Positions 8,227 through 16,416 of a DNA stretch of 46,580 nt are shown piece after piece; within the stretch, counting starts at the first letter, position 1; each line of letters begins with the position of its first letter. Both the position numbers and the translations under genes were made by a program. The DNA lies in assembly GCA_947367565.1 (NCBI GenBank), contig CANBEI010000003.1, forward strand, positions 1 through 46,580, written 5' to 3'. Below the pieces are notes generated by a model. That model was not told the DNA's origin and did no database searches. It saw nothing but the letters and a program-made list of their open reading frames with translations. Source of the DNA: an uncultured Candidatus Saccharibacteria bacterium. GTDB taxonomy: Bacteria; Patescibacteriota; Saccharimonadia; Saccharimonadales; Saccharimonadaceae.

Positions 8227-8255
8227 TTGACAAAATTAAGCATGTGTGCTACAAT
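8227..8255 (+). promoter_or_regulatory. consensus sigma-70 promoter upstream of the repeat-protein gene
   Basis: TTGACA (8227-8232), 17-base spacer ending in TGTGC, TACAAT (8250-8255). A second TTGACA at 8167 has no good -10. Start of RNA predicted near 8262. Confidence 0.8.
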
Positions 8256-8261
8256 GGATAG

Positions 8262-8546
8262 TAATCGAGGATAGCGGGTATGCTCTCTAGAATCGAGGAA
8301 GATTAACAATCAGTTCGTCTCAGATACAATCCGGAGGCTATATTGCCGATGGGATAATTGTATCTGTTAATAGGTAAAACCGACAAGGTTGCAAGAGTAG
8401 TTGTTGCGATTTGTCGATACCATATATAGATTAGAGATTAGGTACTAAGCTTTAAATCTCGTATTTTGAGCGGCCTAGCCGCACTGAATCCCTTATTTTC
8501 AAATTTTGGAAGGAGGGGTCAGTGCCTCTCCTCCGGAAGATTTTTG
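8262..8546 (+). ncRNA. structured leader or independent ncRNA ahead of the 840-aa gene
   Basis: About 350 bases separate a strong promoter from the ribosome site at 8606. The region has many closing helices: AGATACAAT...ATTGTATCT, CGACAA...GCAA/TTGC...TTGTCG, GAGATT...AATCTC, GCGGC-CTA-GCCGC, and finally GGAGGGG/CCTCTCC (one G-U) before ATTTTTG. No credible protein frame runs through it. Either a cis-acting leader with a terminator about 60 nt before the ribosome site, or a separate small RNA whose terminator is the last hairpin. I could not match it to a known class. Confidence 0.45.
8512..8546 (+). terminator. terminator or attenuator hairpin of the 8262 leader
   Basis: GGAGGGG (8512-8518) pairs with CCTCTCC (8525-8531) through a 6-nt loop, followed after a few bases by ATTTTTG. 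Confidence 0.5.
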
Positions 8547-8619
8547 TTTATATACAGACATTCCCATATGTCGAAGGCGCTATTAGTGCTGAAAATAAAA
8601 TTAAAAGGAGGTAATATGT

Positions 8620-11142
8620 ATGGGAAAGATAATGACAAAGTCGCAGCGTAGGGCTGCGCACAGGAAAAAAGCTCTGAAGATCGGTATTCCGAGTTTTTTG
8701 GCGGTAGTACTGTTGGTTTGCGGAGTTTTCGCGGCCATCAATCACTTCGGTAACAAGGACAATAAGGACGATGTCGTGGCCGAGCTGGATCAGCTTGGAA
8801 ACAATGACAAAACCGAGGAACCGGAGGATGATTTAAGGGTGTTCTTTTCTGATGAGTACAAAGAGAATGCGTACGGTATTAGAAAGAAACAGAATATTCC
8901 GATCTCCATGTTTCCGGAAAACTACAACGAAAGGAAACATCTTTCCGGAGGAAACGACGAGGCGGTGTCTATTCCGTTACCTATGGACCAGCAGAAGATT
9001 GACGTGCTGAAACGCAGTATGTCTGGTACGGCATTGAACAATGCTCTCGACGAGCTCTATAAGGAGAACAAAGAAGAGCTGATGGCTCTGCCACTGGCAG
9101 AGCAGAAAGAATGTATGCTGGAAGAGAAGGCCACTGAGTTTCTTTGTGCGGCATATGGATATGCGTGGGTGCAGGAGTGGCGGAAGTCTTGGCCGGAGCT
9201 TATTGAGCAGAACCCGCAATTAGGCGAGTTTGAGAATCAGGTGAAGGAAGCAATGAGCCGTAAGCCTGAGGATGGGAAACCGGTTGGCTGGTCTGCCTTC
9301 ATGACGTATGAAAATGCTGCTGCGAAAGCTGCACATGACCATTCTAGGATGGTCATGTGCACTAAGACGGATGAAGAGGCAGGTACGTATAACTATTACG
9401 ATACGTATTGTCTACTGAATGAAATCTTTAAGCAGTTGTTGTCCTATGAAGGTATTCAGAGTTTAGAAAGTACTCGGAATTGGAAATTGCCTTTGACGGT
9501 GGATTTCGAGACCATGATGACAGTGGAATCGAATGAGCAGGAGAATTTGCCGGCAGCGATTTGGGTTCATAGGACTAAAATGAGCACAATCGCGGCGAAG
9601 TATGGAACCAACATGACGGATAGGAGGCCGGAAGCTTACGAAAAGAAGGAAACTCCGATTCCGGAAGACCCGAAACCGAAGGATAAGCCGGACCCGGGCG
9701 ATAAACCTGACCCCGACCCGGACCCTGATAAGTATCCGGCTACCTTAATCCACTATGATGTGGAGACGGGTGCAACACTTGATACTGAAGGTTTGGGCAA
9801 TTTTAAGGTTGGAGTGACCGTGACTGGTAACTCTAAGTCGATTGCGAATTATACGGCAATGAAGGACTCGGTAAGCGGCGAGATGGTTAAGGGTGGATTG
9901 ACGTTGAGGATTCCGTACAAGAAAAATGGTACTGACCCGAAGGTTTATCCGGCGACTTTAGTTCACTACGATGTGGACGCCGGAAAAACAATGGCAACTG
10001 AAGATTTGGGCGACTACGCTATAGGCGTAAAAGTGACTGGTAATGCCAAGGCCTTTGCGGGATATACTGTAGCGACGACAGCTCCGGTTTCTGGCAATAT
10101 GAAAGAGGGCGGTATCACTCTTAAAATCGGATATAAGAAGACGCCTGACCCGAAGACTTATCCGGCTACGTTGATTCATTATGACGTAGATACCGGAGTG
10201 ACACTTGATACCGAGAGTTTGGGTAGTTTTGAGGTAGGTGTAACCGTAACGGGAAATGCGAAATCTTTCGCAAATTATGCGGTAGCTACTAAGGCCCCTG
10301 TTTCCGACTCCATGAAGGAGGGCGGATTGACTCTCAGGATTGGCTATAAGAAGAACGACCCCCCTGTTGCAAAGAAATATCCGGCGACGCTTATTCATTA
10401 CGATAGGGAATCCGGCGCAACACTTGATACTGAAGGTTTGGGCGAGTTTGAAGTAGGAGTAACTGTAACGGGTAATGCAAAAACCTTTACAGGTTATACT
10501 GCGGATGTTTCGTCTGTGAGTGATACTATGAAAGAAGGTGGCATTACTTTAAGGATTCCGTATACGCCGAAGCATGATGGCGATGGGCAGAAAGACCCGG
10601 AGGCAGACCCGGAAAATAAACCGGGATATGACCCTGGAATTGGGGACAATGACCCTGATGACGGAAAGGGTGATGACCAGGAAGAGAAACCTGCAGAAAC
10701 CGATAAGGAAAACGGGCCGACCGAAAATCCTGATGAAAACAGGAATGATGACGGCAAAGACCCGACCAAACCGGCGACTCCGCCGATAACGGAGGATGCT
10801 GATGAGATTACGGTTGTTGCCCCGGATGGTTCTACGTCTGATGTAGAGAAAGAGCCGGAGAATACGGATAAGGTTGACGATAGTGACCCGGTACAGTATG
10901 GCGGTGCAGCCGTTGAAGCTGCTCCGGCGGTTCAGGCTGAGCCTGTTCAGCAGGAGGTCGCAACGGAAGTTGAAGCAGTAGAACCGGTGCAGGAGAAAAA
11001 AGAAGCTCCGGCACCTGAACCTGTAGTTGTAGAAGCACCTGCACCGGCACCGGCTGAGCAGAAAGCTGAACCTGCTGAGGAAGCTCCGGCTCAGGAGTCT
11101 GAAGCAGATGGGGCTGGAGAGTTTCAGGAAGATTGTCCGTAA
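8620..11142 (+). CDS. membrane-anchored surface protein with four MucBP-like repeats and acidic/Pro-Ala tail (840 aa)
   Basis: GGAGG at 8606-8610 sets the start. A basic N-terminus is followed by one membrane helix (about 21-41, IPSFLAVVLLVCGVFAAI), so the rest is predicted outside the cell. Residues ~60-350 form a unique domain with no family I recognise. Four tandem repeats of 71-73 residues begin at about 372, 443, 514 and 587, each starting YPATLIHYD or a close variant and containing VTVTGN; their length and pattern resemble MucBP/beta-grasp repeats of Gram-positive adhesins. The tail is Asp/Glu/Lys/Pro-rich (~650-750), then Ala/Pro/Val/Glu-rich (~765-835), ending EFQEDCP. There is no LPXTG or C-terminal anchor, so attachment is by the N-terminal helix. 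Likely a stalk that reaches away from the cell; adhesion is inference. Confidence 0.8.
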   Translation: MGKIMTKSQRRAAHRKKALKIGIPSFLAVVLLVCGVFAAINHFGNKDNKDDVVAELDQLGNNDKTEEPEDDLRVFFSDEYKENAYGIRKKQNIPISMFPENYNERKHLSGGNDEAVSIPLPMDQQKIDVLKRSMSGTALNNALDELYKENKEELMALPLAEQKECMLEEKATEFLCAAYGYAWVQEWRKSWPELIEQNPQLGEFENQVKEAMSRKPEDGKPVGWSAFMTYENAAAKAAHDHSRMVMCTKTDEEAGTYNYYDTYCLLNEIFKQLLSYEGIQSLESTRNWKLPLTVDFETMMTVESNEQENLPAAIWVHRTKMSTIAAKYGTNMTDRRPEAYEKKETPIPEDPKPKDKPDPGDKPDPDPDPDKYPATLIHYDVETGATLDTEGLGNFKVGVTVTGNSKSIANYTAMKDSVSGEMVKGGLTLRIPYKKNGTDPKVYPATLVHYDVDAGKTMATEDLGDYAIGVKVTGNAKAFAGYTVATTAPVSGNMKEGGITLKIGYKKTPDPKTYPATLIHYDVDTGVTLDTESLGSFEVGVTVTGNAKSFANYAVATKAPVSDSMKEGGLTLRIGYKKNDPPVAKKYPATLIHYDRESGATLDTEGLGEFEVGVTVTGNAKTFTGYTADVSSVSDTMKEGGITLRIPYTPKHDGDGQKDPEADPENKPGYDPGIGDNDPDDGKGDDQEEKPAETDKENGPTENPDENRNDDGKDPTKPATPPITEDADEITVVAPDGSTSDVEKEPENTDKVDDSDPVQYGGAAVEAAPAVQAEPVQQEVATEVEAVEPVQEKKEAPAPEPVVVEAPAPAPAEQKAEPAEEAPAQESEADGAGEFQEDCP
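9733..10566 (+). repeat. four tandem ~213-219 bp repeats inside the surface-protein gene
   Basis: Repeat starts (TATCCGGC) lie at 9733, 9946, 10159 and 10378. The copies have diverged at the DNA level but keep the protein pattern, so unit-number change by recombination is possible. Confidence 0.85.
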
Positions 11143-11177
11143 GCGACGCTTTGTTGAAGTTTTTGTAACCATGTTAA

Positions 11178-11205
11178 ACCTAGTCCCACCGGGATTTCCC
11201 GGTGG
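11178..11205. other. strong hairpin after the surface-protein stop
   Basis: CCCACCGGG-ATTT-CCCGGTGGG forms a 9-bp GC stem. It is followed by GCGCCACTG and not a T-run, so it is more likely an mRNA 3'-end stabiliser or part of a longer RNA than an intrinsic terminator. Confidence 0.5.
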
Positions 11206-11348
11206 GGCGCCACTGCAGCAATGATATTTCGCGTAAGCGATAAGATTCAAAATAGCAAAGGAGGGATGCTATAGAAAAAAATTGCTAAATTGTAACTTGT
11301 CAATGTCGTTTTTCAAAAACGACTGCCTCTCTGGCGAATGCCAGCACT

Positions 11349-11594
11349 GACCGCGTTAGGTCGTGAAGATTCGTGCAGGCTATAGGCGCACGATGTTGAC
11401 CGTTAGGTCGCAGAGTGCCGCCGGGCCTGAAAACACGAGAGTTTGGCTACGTTCTTGCAAAACGTGGCGCGCTATTGCACTGGACCGTCAGGTCGGTGTA
11501 AATAGAGTTTGTTGGACCGATAGGTCGACAAAGAGAATAAACTTTACCTGACCGTTAGGTCGGTTGAGATAAATGTTAATTGGACCGTTAGGTT
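11349..11594 (+). repeat. six copies of a GACC-GNNA-GGTC short inverted repeat
   Basis: Copies at 11349-11362 (with a 6-base loop), 11398-11409, 11483-11494, 11515-11526, 11550-11561 and 11583-11594 (last base changed to T). Loops are mostly GTTA, with GTCA and GATA variants. The last four are spaced 32, 35 and 33 bases apart. The stems are conserved while flanking sequence is not. Confidence 0.85.
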
Positions 11595-11707
11595 GATTAG
11601 CGGGTTTTACCTATTTGTGCACATTATAACCGGGGCGGCTGACGTTTAGACCGACGCTGCCCTGGTAAAACCAAGATTTGTGTCTGAGATGAGTTGATTG
11701 TGATCTT

Positions 11708-11733
11708 AAAAACTCCCCTGGCGGGGAGTTTTT
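11708..11733. terminator. intrinsic terminator of the large RNA
   Basis: AAAAACTCCCC-TGGC-GGGGAGTTTTT, a perfect stem flanked by A5 and T5, usable in both directions (also for the convergent DUF3048 gene ending at 11784). Confidence 0.9.
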
Positions 11734-11783
11734 GCGTACTAGTGGGAAGTCCTTCGGTTGGTCGGCGCGTCGGGTATTTTAGC

Positions 11784-13079
11784 CTAGTAGTTCACGCTGC
11801 CGTATTGCGGGACGGCGGCGATCCAGAGTTGTCCAGGAGTGAACTTAATTTCTTCTCCGGCGGCATCACGGAATACGATTTGGCTACTTTGGGAGGTTTT
11901 CGACCAAGTCGCTTCGGTAACTCCGCCATTCTGGAAGATAAGAGCGCTACCGGAGCTAATGGTGCGAATATCTTCGTGGTATCCGTCGCTGGCAGTATTT
12001 TCTTGAACGAACATTGCAACGACTGCGCGTGGTGCAACTTGTACGGGTTCGCCGCAGGCAGCCTTCGTATTAGGTTGGTCTAAGTCACTCGGGCAGTTGT
12101 AGGAAACATGTGCTTCTCCGTTAGCATATGAGCGCAAATAGCTATTCGTCTCGATGTCGTAATGGTATACGGTATTATACATTGGGATTGAACCGAAGCC
12201 AATCGAAATATCGCTGACGAGTTCAGTTGGCGTACATTCGGTATCGGCCTCTCCTTCGGCATTCTCGGCTTCGCAGGTTTCAATCTCGGCAACAATTGCG
12301 TCGGATTCGTCAGGGGTGTAGCGCGGGAAAGCTTTTAGGTCGGAACTGGTGTAATCCATGCTAGCATTAAATGCGGAGATATCGGCAGGAGAGGTGAATA
12401 GATTATTCCAATAGCGGTCGCTATCTTCGCGCCACATATATTCAAGACTCTCGTCGAGATTGCGTTGGCCGCCAGTACTGATATCGGCAAGAGCTTCGTC
12501 AGAACCGCCAGAGTGAACAACGGTGCAATCAAAAGGCGTATCCCAATCGAGATAATATGAGCGTAGCGAGCGTATTGGACCGATGACGCTGGTGCTGGCG
12601 TTCTGGAAGACGGCGGCAAAGCGGGTAATCCCCCGTTCGGCGATTGCCTCAAAAACGACGCCGGCTTGGTTTAGTCCAGCTTGGGGACGAGCGCCGTCAG
12701 TTGAGCCATTTGGCATTTGTACGCAATATGTCGGAGCGTCTTTTAGCGATTCATTGGCGATTTCTTCGCCGGTAAGGAGGCTATATATTGGTTCGGTATA
12801 TTCGGCGCGCCCCGCTTTTTCGATTTCGTCTTTATGAGTTAGCAGTAATACGATAGCGGCAATAGTGCCGGCGACGAGTAGCACAGCAATAAAGATAAGG
12901 GCAGCTAGCACCATTTTTTGCTTCGTAGTGCGAGGTTTTTTGACTTTTTTACTCTTTTTGTTGGACTTTACGGTCGTAGTTGTGTCGGTGTCGACTTCTA
13001 GATTTTTTGGCTCTTTGGGCGCTCTAGGTGCAGCGGTTTTTGGCTGCGCTTTGCTAGTGGCGGGCTTTTTGGTCGCCAT
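11784..13079 (-). CDS. DUF3048 (YerB-like) membrane-anchored extracytoplasmic protein
   Basis: 431 residues. The first ~55 are Lys/Thr/Pro-rich and cytoplasmic, followed by one membrane helix (about 56-80, MVLAALIFIAVLLVAGTIAA). The outer domain carries the DUF3048 signature: ARPQAGLNQAGVVFEAIAER (130-149), ITRFAAVFQN (151-160) and GPIRSLRSYYLDWD (167-180). Family members such as Bacillus YerB are lipoproteins of unknown function; here a helix replaces the lipobox. AGGAG precedes the ATG. gltX is next upstream on the same strand. Family call firm, function unknown. Confidence 0.85.
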   Translation of the reverse strand: MATKKPATSKAQPKTAAPRAPKEPKNLEVDTDTTTTVKSNKKSKKVKKPRTTKQKMVLAALIFIAVLLVAGTIAAIVLLLTHKDEIEKAGRAEYTEPIYSLLTGEEIANESLKDAPTYCVQMPNGSTDGARPQAGLNQAGVVFEAIAERGITRFAAVFQNASTSVIGPIRSLRSYYLDWDTPFDCTVVHSGGSDEALADISTGGQRNLDESLEYMWREDSDRYWNNLFTSPADISAFNASMDYTSSDLKAFPRYTPDESDAIVAEIETCEAENAEGEADTECTPTELVSDISIGFGSIPMYNTVYHYDIETNSYLRSYANGEAHVSYNCPSDLDQPNTKAACGEPVQVAPRAVVAMFVQENTASDGYHEDIRTISSGSALIFQNGGVTEATWSKTSQSSQIVFRDAAGEEIKFTPGQLWIAAVPQYGSVNY

Positions 13080-13121
13080 AAAAATAACTCCTGTTTAGTT
13101 ATTCTCATTTTAGCATAAGTT

Positions 13122-14564
13122 TTAATGATTTTCTATGGCAGTGATGGTTTTTCGAAGGCGTGCAAGAGAGATGTTTTTGCCGAGAACGGCGAGAGTTTGA
13201 TGCAGTGCCGGGCTGAAGGGCGCATATGATAGGCTGATGCGGATGAGTGAAAATAGTTCGGCGGGTTTCTTACCGGTTTGCTCAAGTAATTGATTGAGTG
13301 CTGCCTGTAGATTTTCTTCATCCCATACAGTATTTTCGAGTTTATCTGCGGCGATTTGTAATAACTCACTAAGTTCTTCTTCGGAAAGTTTTTTGAGAAA
13401 CTTATTGTTCGTAATTATTTCGATATCGATTTCTGGGTCGGAGAAAAAGTATGTGGTCATCGTCTTGAGGTCTTTTAGCGTCTTCAGACGATCGTAGATA
13501 ATACTCAAAACTTGTTTTTTGTAATCGTCTCCATATGGTTCTGCACTCTCGGGCCAAAAACCAGCAGTGCGTTCGTATAGTGCATCGATTCCCTGCTCGC
13601 CGGCGATTTTGCGAATCCATTGACCATTTTGCCAGAGTAACTTAGTTTCGTCGAACCTGGCGCCGGAAGTTTGGATGCGGTCGACGGAGAACTTCGTAAT
13701 TAAGTCTTCTTTTGTGTAAATTTCCTCTTCGGTGCCATCATTCCAACCGAGGCAAGCAAGATAATTTAGCATGGCTTCGGGTAGGATGCCGTCTTTGCGG
13801 TATTCGTCGACGGATTTTGCGCCGTCACGCTTGCCAAGTTTCTTGCCGCCGGTAGGTCCAAGAATGTGTGGCAGAGAAATAAGTTTTGGCACTTCGAGTC
13901 CAAATGCTTCGTAAATTGCGAGGTAATTCGGAGTACTCGAAAGGTATTCAACGCCGCGGCAGATATGCGTTACTCCCATTGTGGCGTCGTCGACGATATG
14001 GGCGAAGTTATAAGTCGGTAAACCGTCGGCTTTGATTAGAATAATATCGTCTTGGACTTCAGGTCCAGCTTCCATGTCGCCCATGACTTCGTCGTGCCAA
14101 ACACGGACTTTCGGATCGGCTTTGAAACGCAAAGGAATACCTTCATGCCATTCCGGCGTTGCGGTTGGTCGGAAATTGCGGTATAAGTACGGGATTTTTT
14201 CGGCATTGCACTTGTCCCGATAGCCTTGAATTACATCAGACGGTGTCGGGTCGGCATAGGCGCGCCCCATAGCGATAAGCTTTTTGGCCCATTCGTGATA
14301 AATTGCTTTGCGTTCGCTTTGGAAATATGGTTCATCAGGCCCACCGACAATTGGACCCTCATCCCAATCAAGTCCAAGCCATTTTAGAGTATCTTCAATA
14401 AGCTCGGTCGCACCCTCAACATAGCGAGCCTGATCGGTGTCTTCAATGCGTAGAATAAACTTGCCATTTGCTTGTTTGGCAATTAGATATGGATAAATGG
14501 CGCTACGGACATTGCCAATGTGGATGTATCCAGTCGGGCTGGGGGCGAAACGTGTCTTTAACAT
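13122..14564 (-). CDS. gltX: glutamyl-tRNA synthetase
   Basis: Charges tRNA-Glu (and possibly tRNA-Gln where GatCAB is present). The 480-residue class I enzyme has RFAPSPTGYIHIGNVRSA (5-22) with HIGN as the HIGH motif, RIEDTD, and GGKKLGKRDGAKS with KLGKR (242-246) as the KMSKS equivalent. The start at 14564 gives the normal N-terminus (MLKTRFAPSPTG); an upstream ATG at 14600 would add an unrelated peptide and precede the TATAAT box. The box lies about 8 nt from the chosen ATG, suggesting leaderless expression. Same strand and 37 bp after the 569-aa gene. Confidence 0.96.
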   Translation of the reverse strand: MLKTRFAPSPTGYIHIGNVRSAIYPYLIAKQANGKFILRIEDTDQARYVEGATELIEDTLKWLGLDWDEGPIVGGPDEPYFQSERKAIYHEWAKKLIAMGRAYADPTPSDVIQGYRDKCNAEKIPYLYRNFRPTATPEWHEGIPLRFKADPKVRVWHDEVMGDMEAGPEVQDDIILIKADGLPTYNFAHIVDDATMGVTHICRGVEYLSSTPNYLAIYEAFGLEVPKLISLPHILGPTGGKKLGKRDGAKSVDEYRKDGILPEAMLNYLACLGWNDGTEEEIYTKEDLITKFSVDRIQTSGARFDETKLLWQNGQWIRKIAGEQGIDALYERTAGFWPESAEPYGDDYKKQVLSIIYDRLKTLKDLKTMTTYFFSDPEIDIEIITNNKFLKKLSEEELSELLQIAADKLENTVWDEENLQAALNQLLEQTGKKPAELFSLIRISLSYAPFSPALHQTLAVLGKNISLARLRKTITAIENH

Positions 14565-14600
14565 ACTATATATTATATACGCAAGACACGTTTTGTGCAA

Positions 14601-16310
14601 TTACATCGACGTGACGATACTGCGGACCTGCTTTTTTGTCAAAGCGGTACCGCTGGAAGTGATTTTGTATAGTACGCCACCGTTGACCCAGGCCGCGTCG
14701 GAGTTGGCATTGGAGATGTAAATTGTGATTCCCTGCTCGTGGGTAGTGGCGTATTCTTCTCCCCAGGTCGGCTCGACGTAGTTGCGCAACAAAGCAGAAC
14801 TATCCCAAGATGATTTTTCTTCAACAAGCTTGAAGCTAGAATCATCTGGTCCATTAAAGATCATGGTAATCTTGCCGTCTTCAGAGCTGATATCGCCTAA
14901 CGAATAATCACGAGGAATATACGACGGGTAAGAAGCTTGAATGCCGGTCTGCATAGCGGCGACGCGGACGGAAATGTCCGGAATATTAGCGCCGACGAAG
15001 CCGATAACGGCGATTACGCAGGCGGCTGCGCAAGTAAAGGCGATAGCGAAGCGCTTCGCACCGGTCTTTTTATGAGGCATGGTAGACTTTTTGTTGCGGT
15101 TGCTGGACGTGCGGTCTTCCATGGTTGCGACTGACGCAAGAGCACTCTCAATTGCATTCGCCTTGAGCTCGCTGGAGCTCGGGCGACGACGCATGGATGG
15201 GCTAGCCATTGGACGCATACCCGCTGGCCGCGCAGTACTATTACGCGTAGGCATAGTTTGGTTTATTTTGTTGGTAGCGCGAGCTTTGGTGCGGCTATTT
15301 GCGGCCATAACTTTGGCGGAAGATTTGGTGACTTTCGCAGCGGCACGAGTGACTTTTGGCGAGAGAGTAACTTGAGCGGCAGTCTTGCGCTCGTTTTCTT
15401 CTTTAACTTTGGTAGATTTCATGGCAATGCTGACGAACTTATCGATCGTGTCGCCGAGTTCGCGCATTTCGGGCATATTAGTGTTTGCTTTGATGTTTTC
15501 AGAGAAAGCTTGCAGAGATGCAACCTGCTCGGAGACTTGGTCAGGATCAGTAGCTTCGCGGATTGAAGCGATAGCATTTGATGCGGCGAGTGCAATGGCT
15601 TCGACGGAATCACCGCTAGCCGTAGACGTGGTCGGTTGCGTAAAAGCCTCGATGCTGAAGTTATCATCGGATTGCGGTTCGGCAATGTTTTCTTCTGCAG
15701 GGCTAGCCATGGCATAGCTGCCCGTACCGTCACCAAATTCTTTGATGCTCATACCGAGGCTAGTAGCGGCATAATCGGCAGCAATGCTAGCAGCAAGGGC
15801 GGCGGTGTCGATTTCTTCGGGCTCAGCGGGCGTTTCTGTTTGGCTAGCCATAGTCTTCTCTACGATCTCTTCTGGCTCACTCGCGACGATTTCGTCTGCT
15901 GCGGTAGAAATAGTTTCAACGATATCATCGCTGTTATGACTATCTGTTTCGGTGATATTTTCTGTTTCATCTTCGACTGCTCGACCAAACTCGACGATAT
16001 TCGGCGTCATAGCAACTGGAGCTTCGGGGGTTACGACCTCTTCAACTTCTGGAATGATTGTTTCGGTGGCCTGTTCATCGGCTTTGGCTTTTTCGAGATC
16101 CGCTGCATGCACGCGTAAGTTAACGAGACGCGAAGGAGCGACGCGGGGTGGAGTAGAGGATTGCTCGCGCATTGCGGCAGCGTGCGCTGCTTCATCGACG
16201 GCGAGATTGGACGGACGACGGACATAACGACGGTTGAGTGTCGTAGATGCTTGAGTCAGACGATGAGTCGCAGCACTCGATCGACCCGAATCAATCTGTA
16301 TTTTACCCAT
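14601..16310 (-). CDS. single-pass membrane protein with long low-complexity cytoplasmic region (569 aa)
   Basis: A GAGGAG site sets the start (MGKIQIDSGRSS). Residues 1 to ~400 are rich in Ala, Glu, Ser and Thr with acidic blocks (EEVVTPEAPVAMTPNIVEFG and similar), then a basic Ala/Thr/Lys stretch (VTKSSAKVMAANSRTKARAT). One membrane helix follows (KRFAIAFTCAAACVIAVIG), and the last ~130 residues form an extracytoplasmic domain with DISVRVAAMQTGIQASYPSY and ISNANSDAAWVNGGVLYKIT. I do not recognise a named family; the architecture suits an envelope-assembly or DNA-envelope linking protein, but that is speculation. Upstream of gltX, divergent from the PEGA gene. Confidence 0.65.
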   Translation of the reverse strand: MGKIQIDSGRSSAATHRLTQASTTLNRRYVRRPSNLAVDEAAHAAAMREQSSTPPRVAPSRLVNLRVHAADLEKAKADEQATETIIPEVEEVVTPEAPVAMTPNIVEFGRAVEDETENITETDSHNSDDIVETISTAADEIVASEPEEIVEKTMASQTETPAEPEEIDTAALAASIAADYAATSLGMSIKEFGDGTGSYAMASPAEENIAEPQSDDNFSIEAFTQPTTSTASGDSVEAIALAASNAIASIREATDPDQVSEQVASLQAFSENIKANTNMPEMRELGDTIDKFVSIAMKSTKVKEENERKTAAQVTLSPKVTRAAAKVTKSSAKVMAANSRTKARATNKINQTMPTRNSTARPAGMRPMASPSMRRRPSSSELKANAIESALASVATMEDRTSSNRNKKSTMPHKKTGAKRFAIAFTCAAACVIAVIGFVGANIPDISVRVAAMQTGIQASYPSYIPRDYSLGDISSEDGKITMIFNGPDDSSFKLVEEKSSWDSSALLRNYVEPTWGEEYATTHEQGITIYISNANSDAAWVNGGVLYKITSSGTALTKKQVRSIVTSM

Positions 16311-16416
16311 TAATAACTCCTCATCACGTTTTTGCTTACATCTATTATAACGTTAAGTAGTATGAAAAAGCAAGAGCAAAATTTAATATAGATTTTTATG
16401 GTATAATAATGTAGAT

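Larger units (their letters stand above)
11270..11735 (+). ncRNA. large structured noncoding RNA with an array of GACC-N4-GGTC hairpins
   Basis: Between the surface protein and the DUF3048 gene about 450 bases without a credible gene are almost continuously foldable: GTCGTTTTT/AAAAACGAC, CTGGC-GAAT-GCCAG, six GACC/GGTC hairpins, CGTGC/GCACG, ACGTT/AACGT, then a long-range GGTTTTACC (near 11602) with GGTAAAACC (near 11663) enclosing CCGGGGCGGC/GCTGCCCTGG, which closes only if G-U pairs are allowed, a sign of selection on RNA. It ends in a perfect intrinsic terminator at 11708-11733. Promoter not certain; a weak -10 (TGCTATAG) lies near 11270, or it may be the 3' part of the surface-protein transcript. 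No known class recognised. Confidence 0.55.

Noticed and set aside
8466..8651. 61-residue frame over the leader of the surface protein
   Set aside because: No ribosome site and it runs through hairpins and the start of the real gene in another frame.
10549..11250. Long minus-strand frame across the surface-protein tail
   Set aside because: Arg-rich antisense shadow of a low-complexity repeat-bearing gene, without start signals.
11349..11594. CRISPR-like array from the GACC...GGTC repeats
   Set aside because: Repeats are only 12-14 bases, spacing is irregular in the first half, flanks share no longer repeat, and no cas gene is present.
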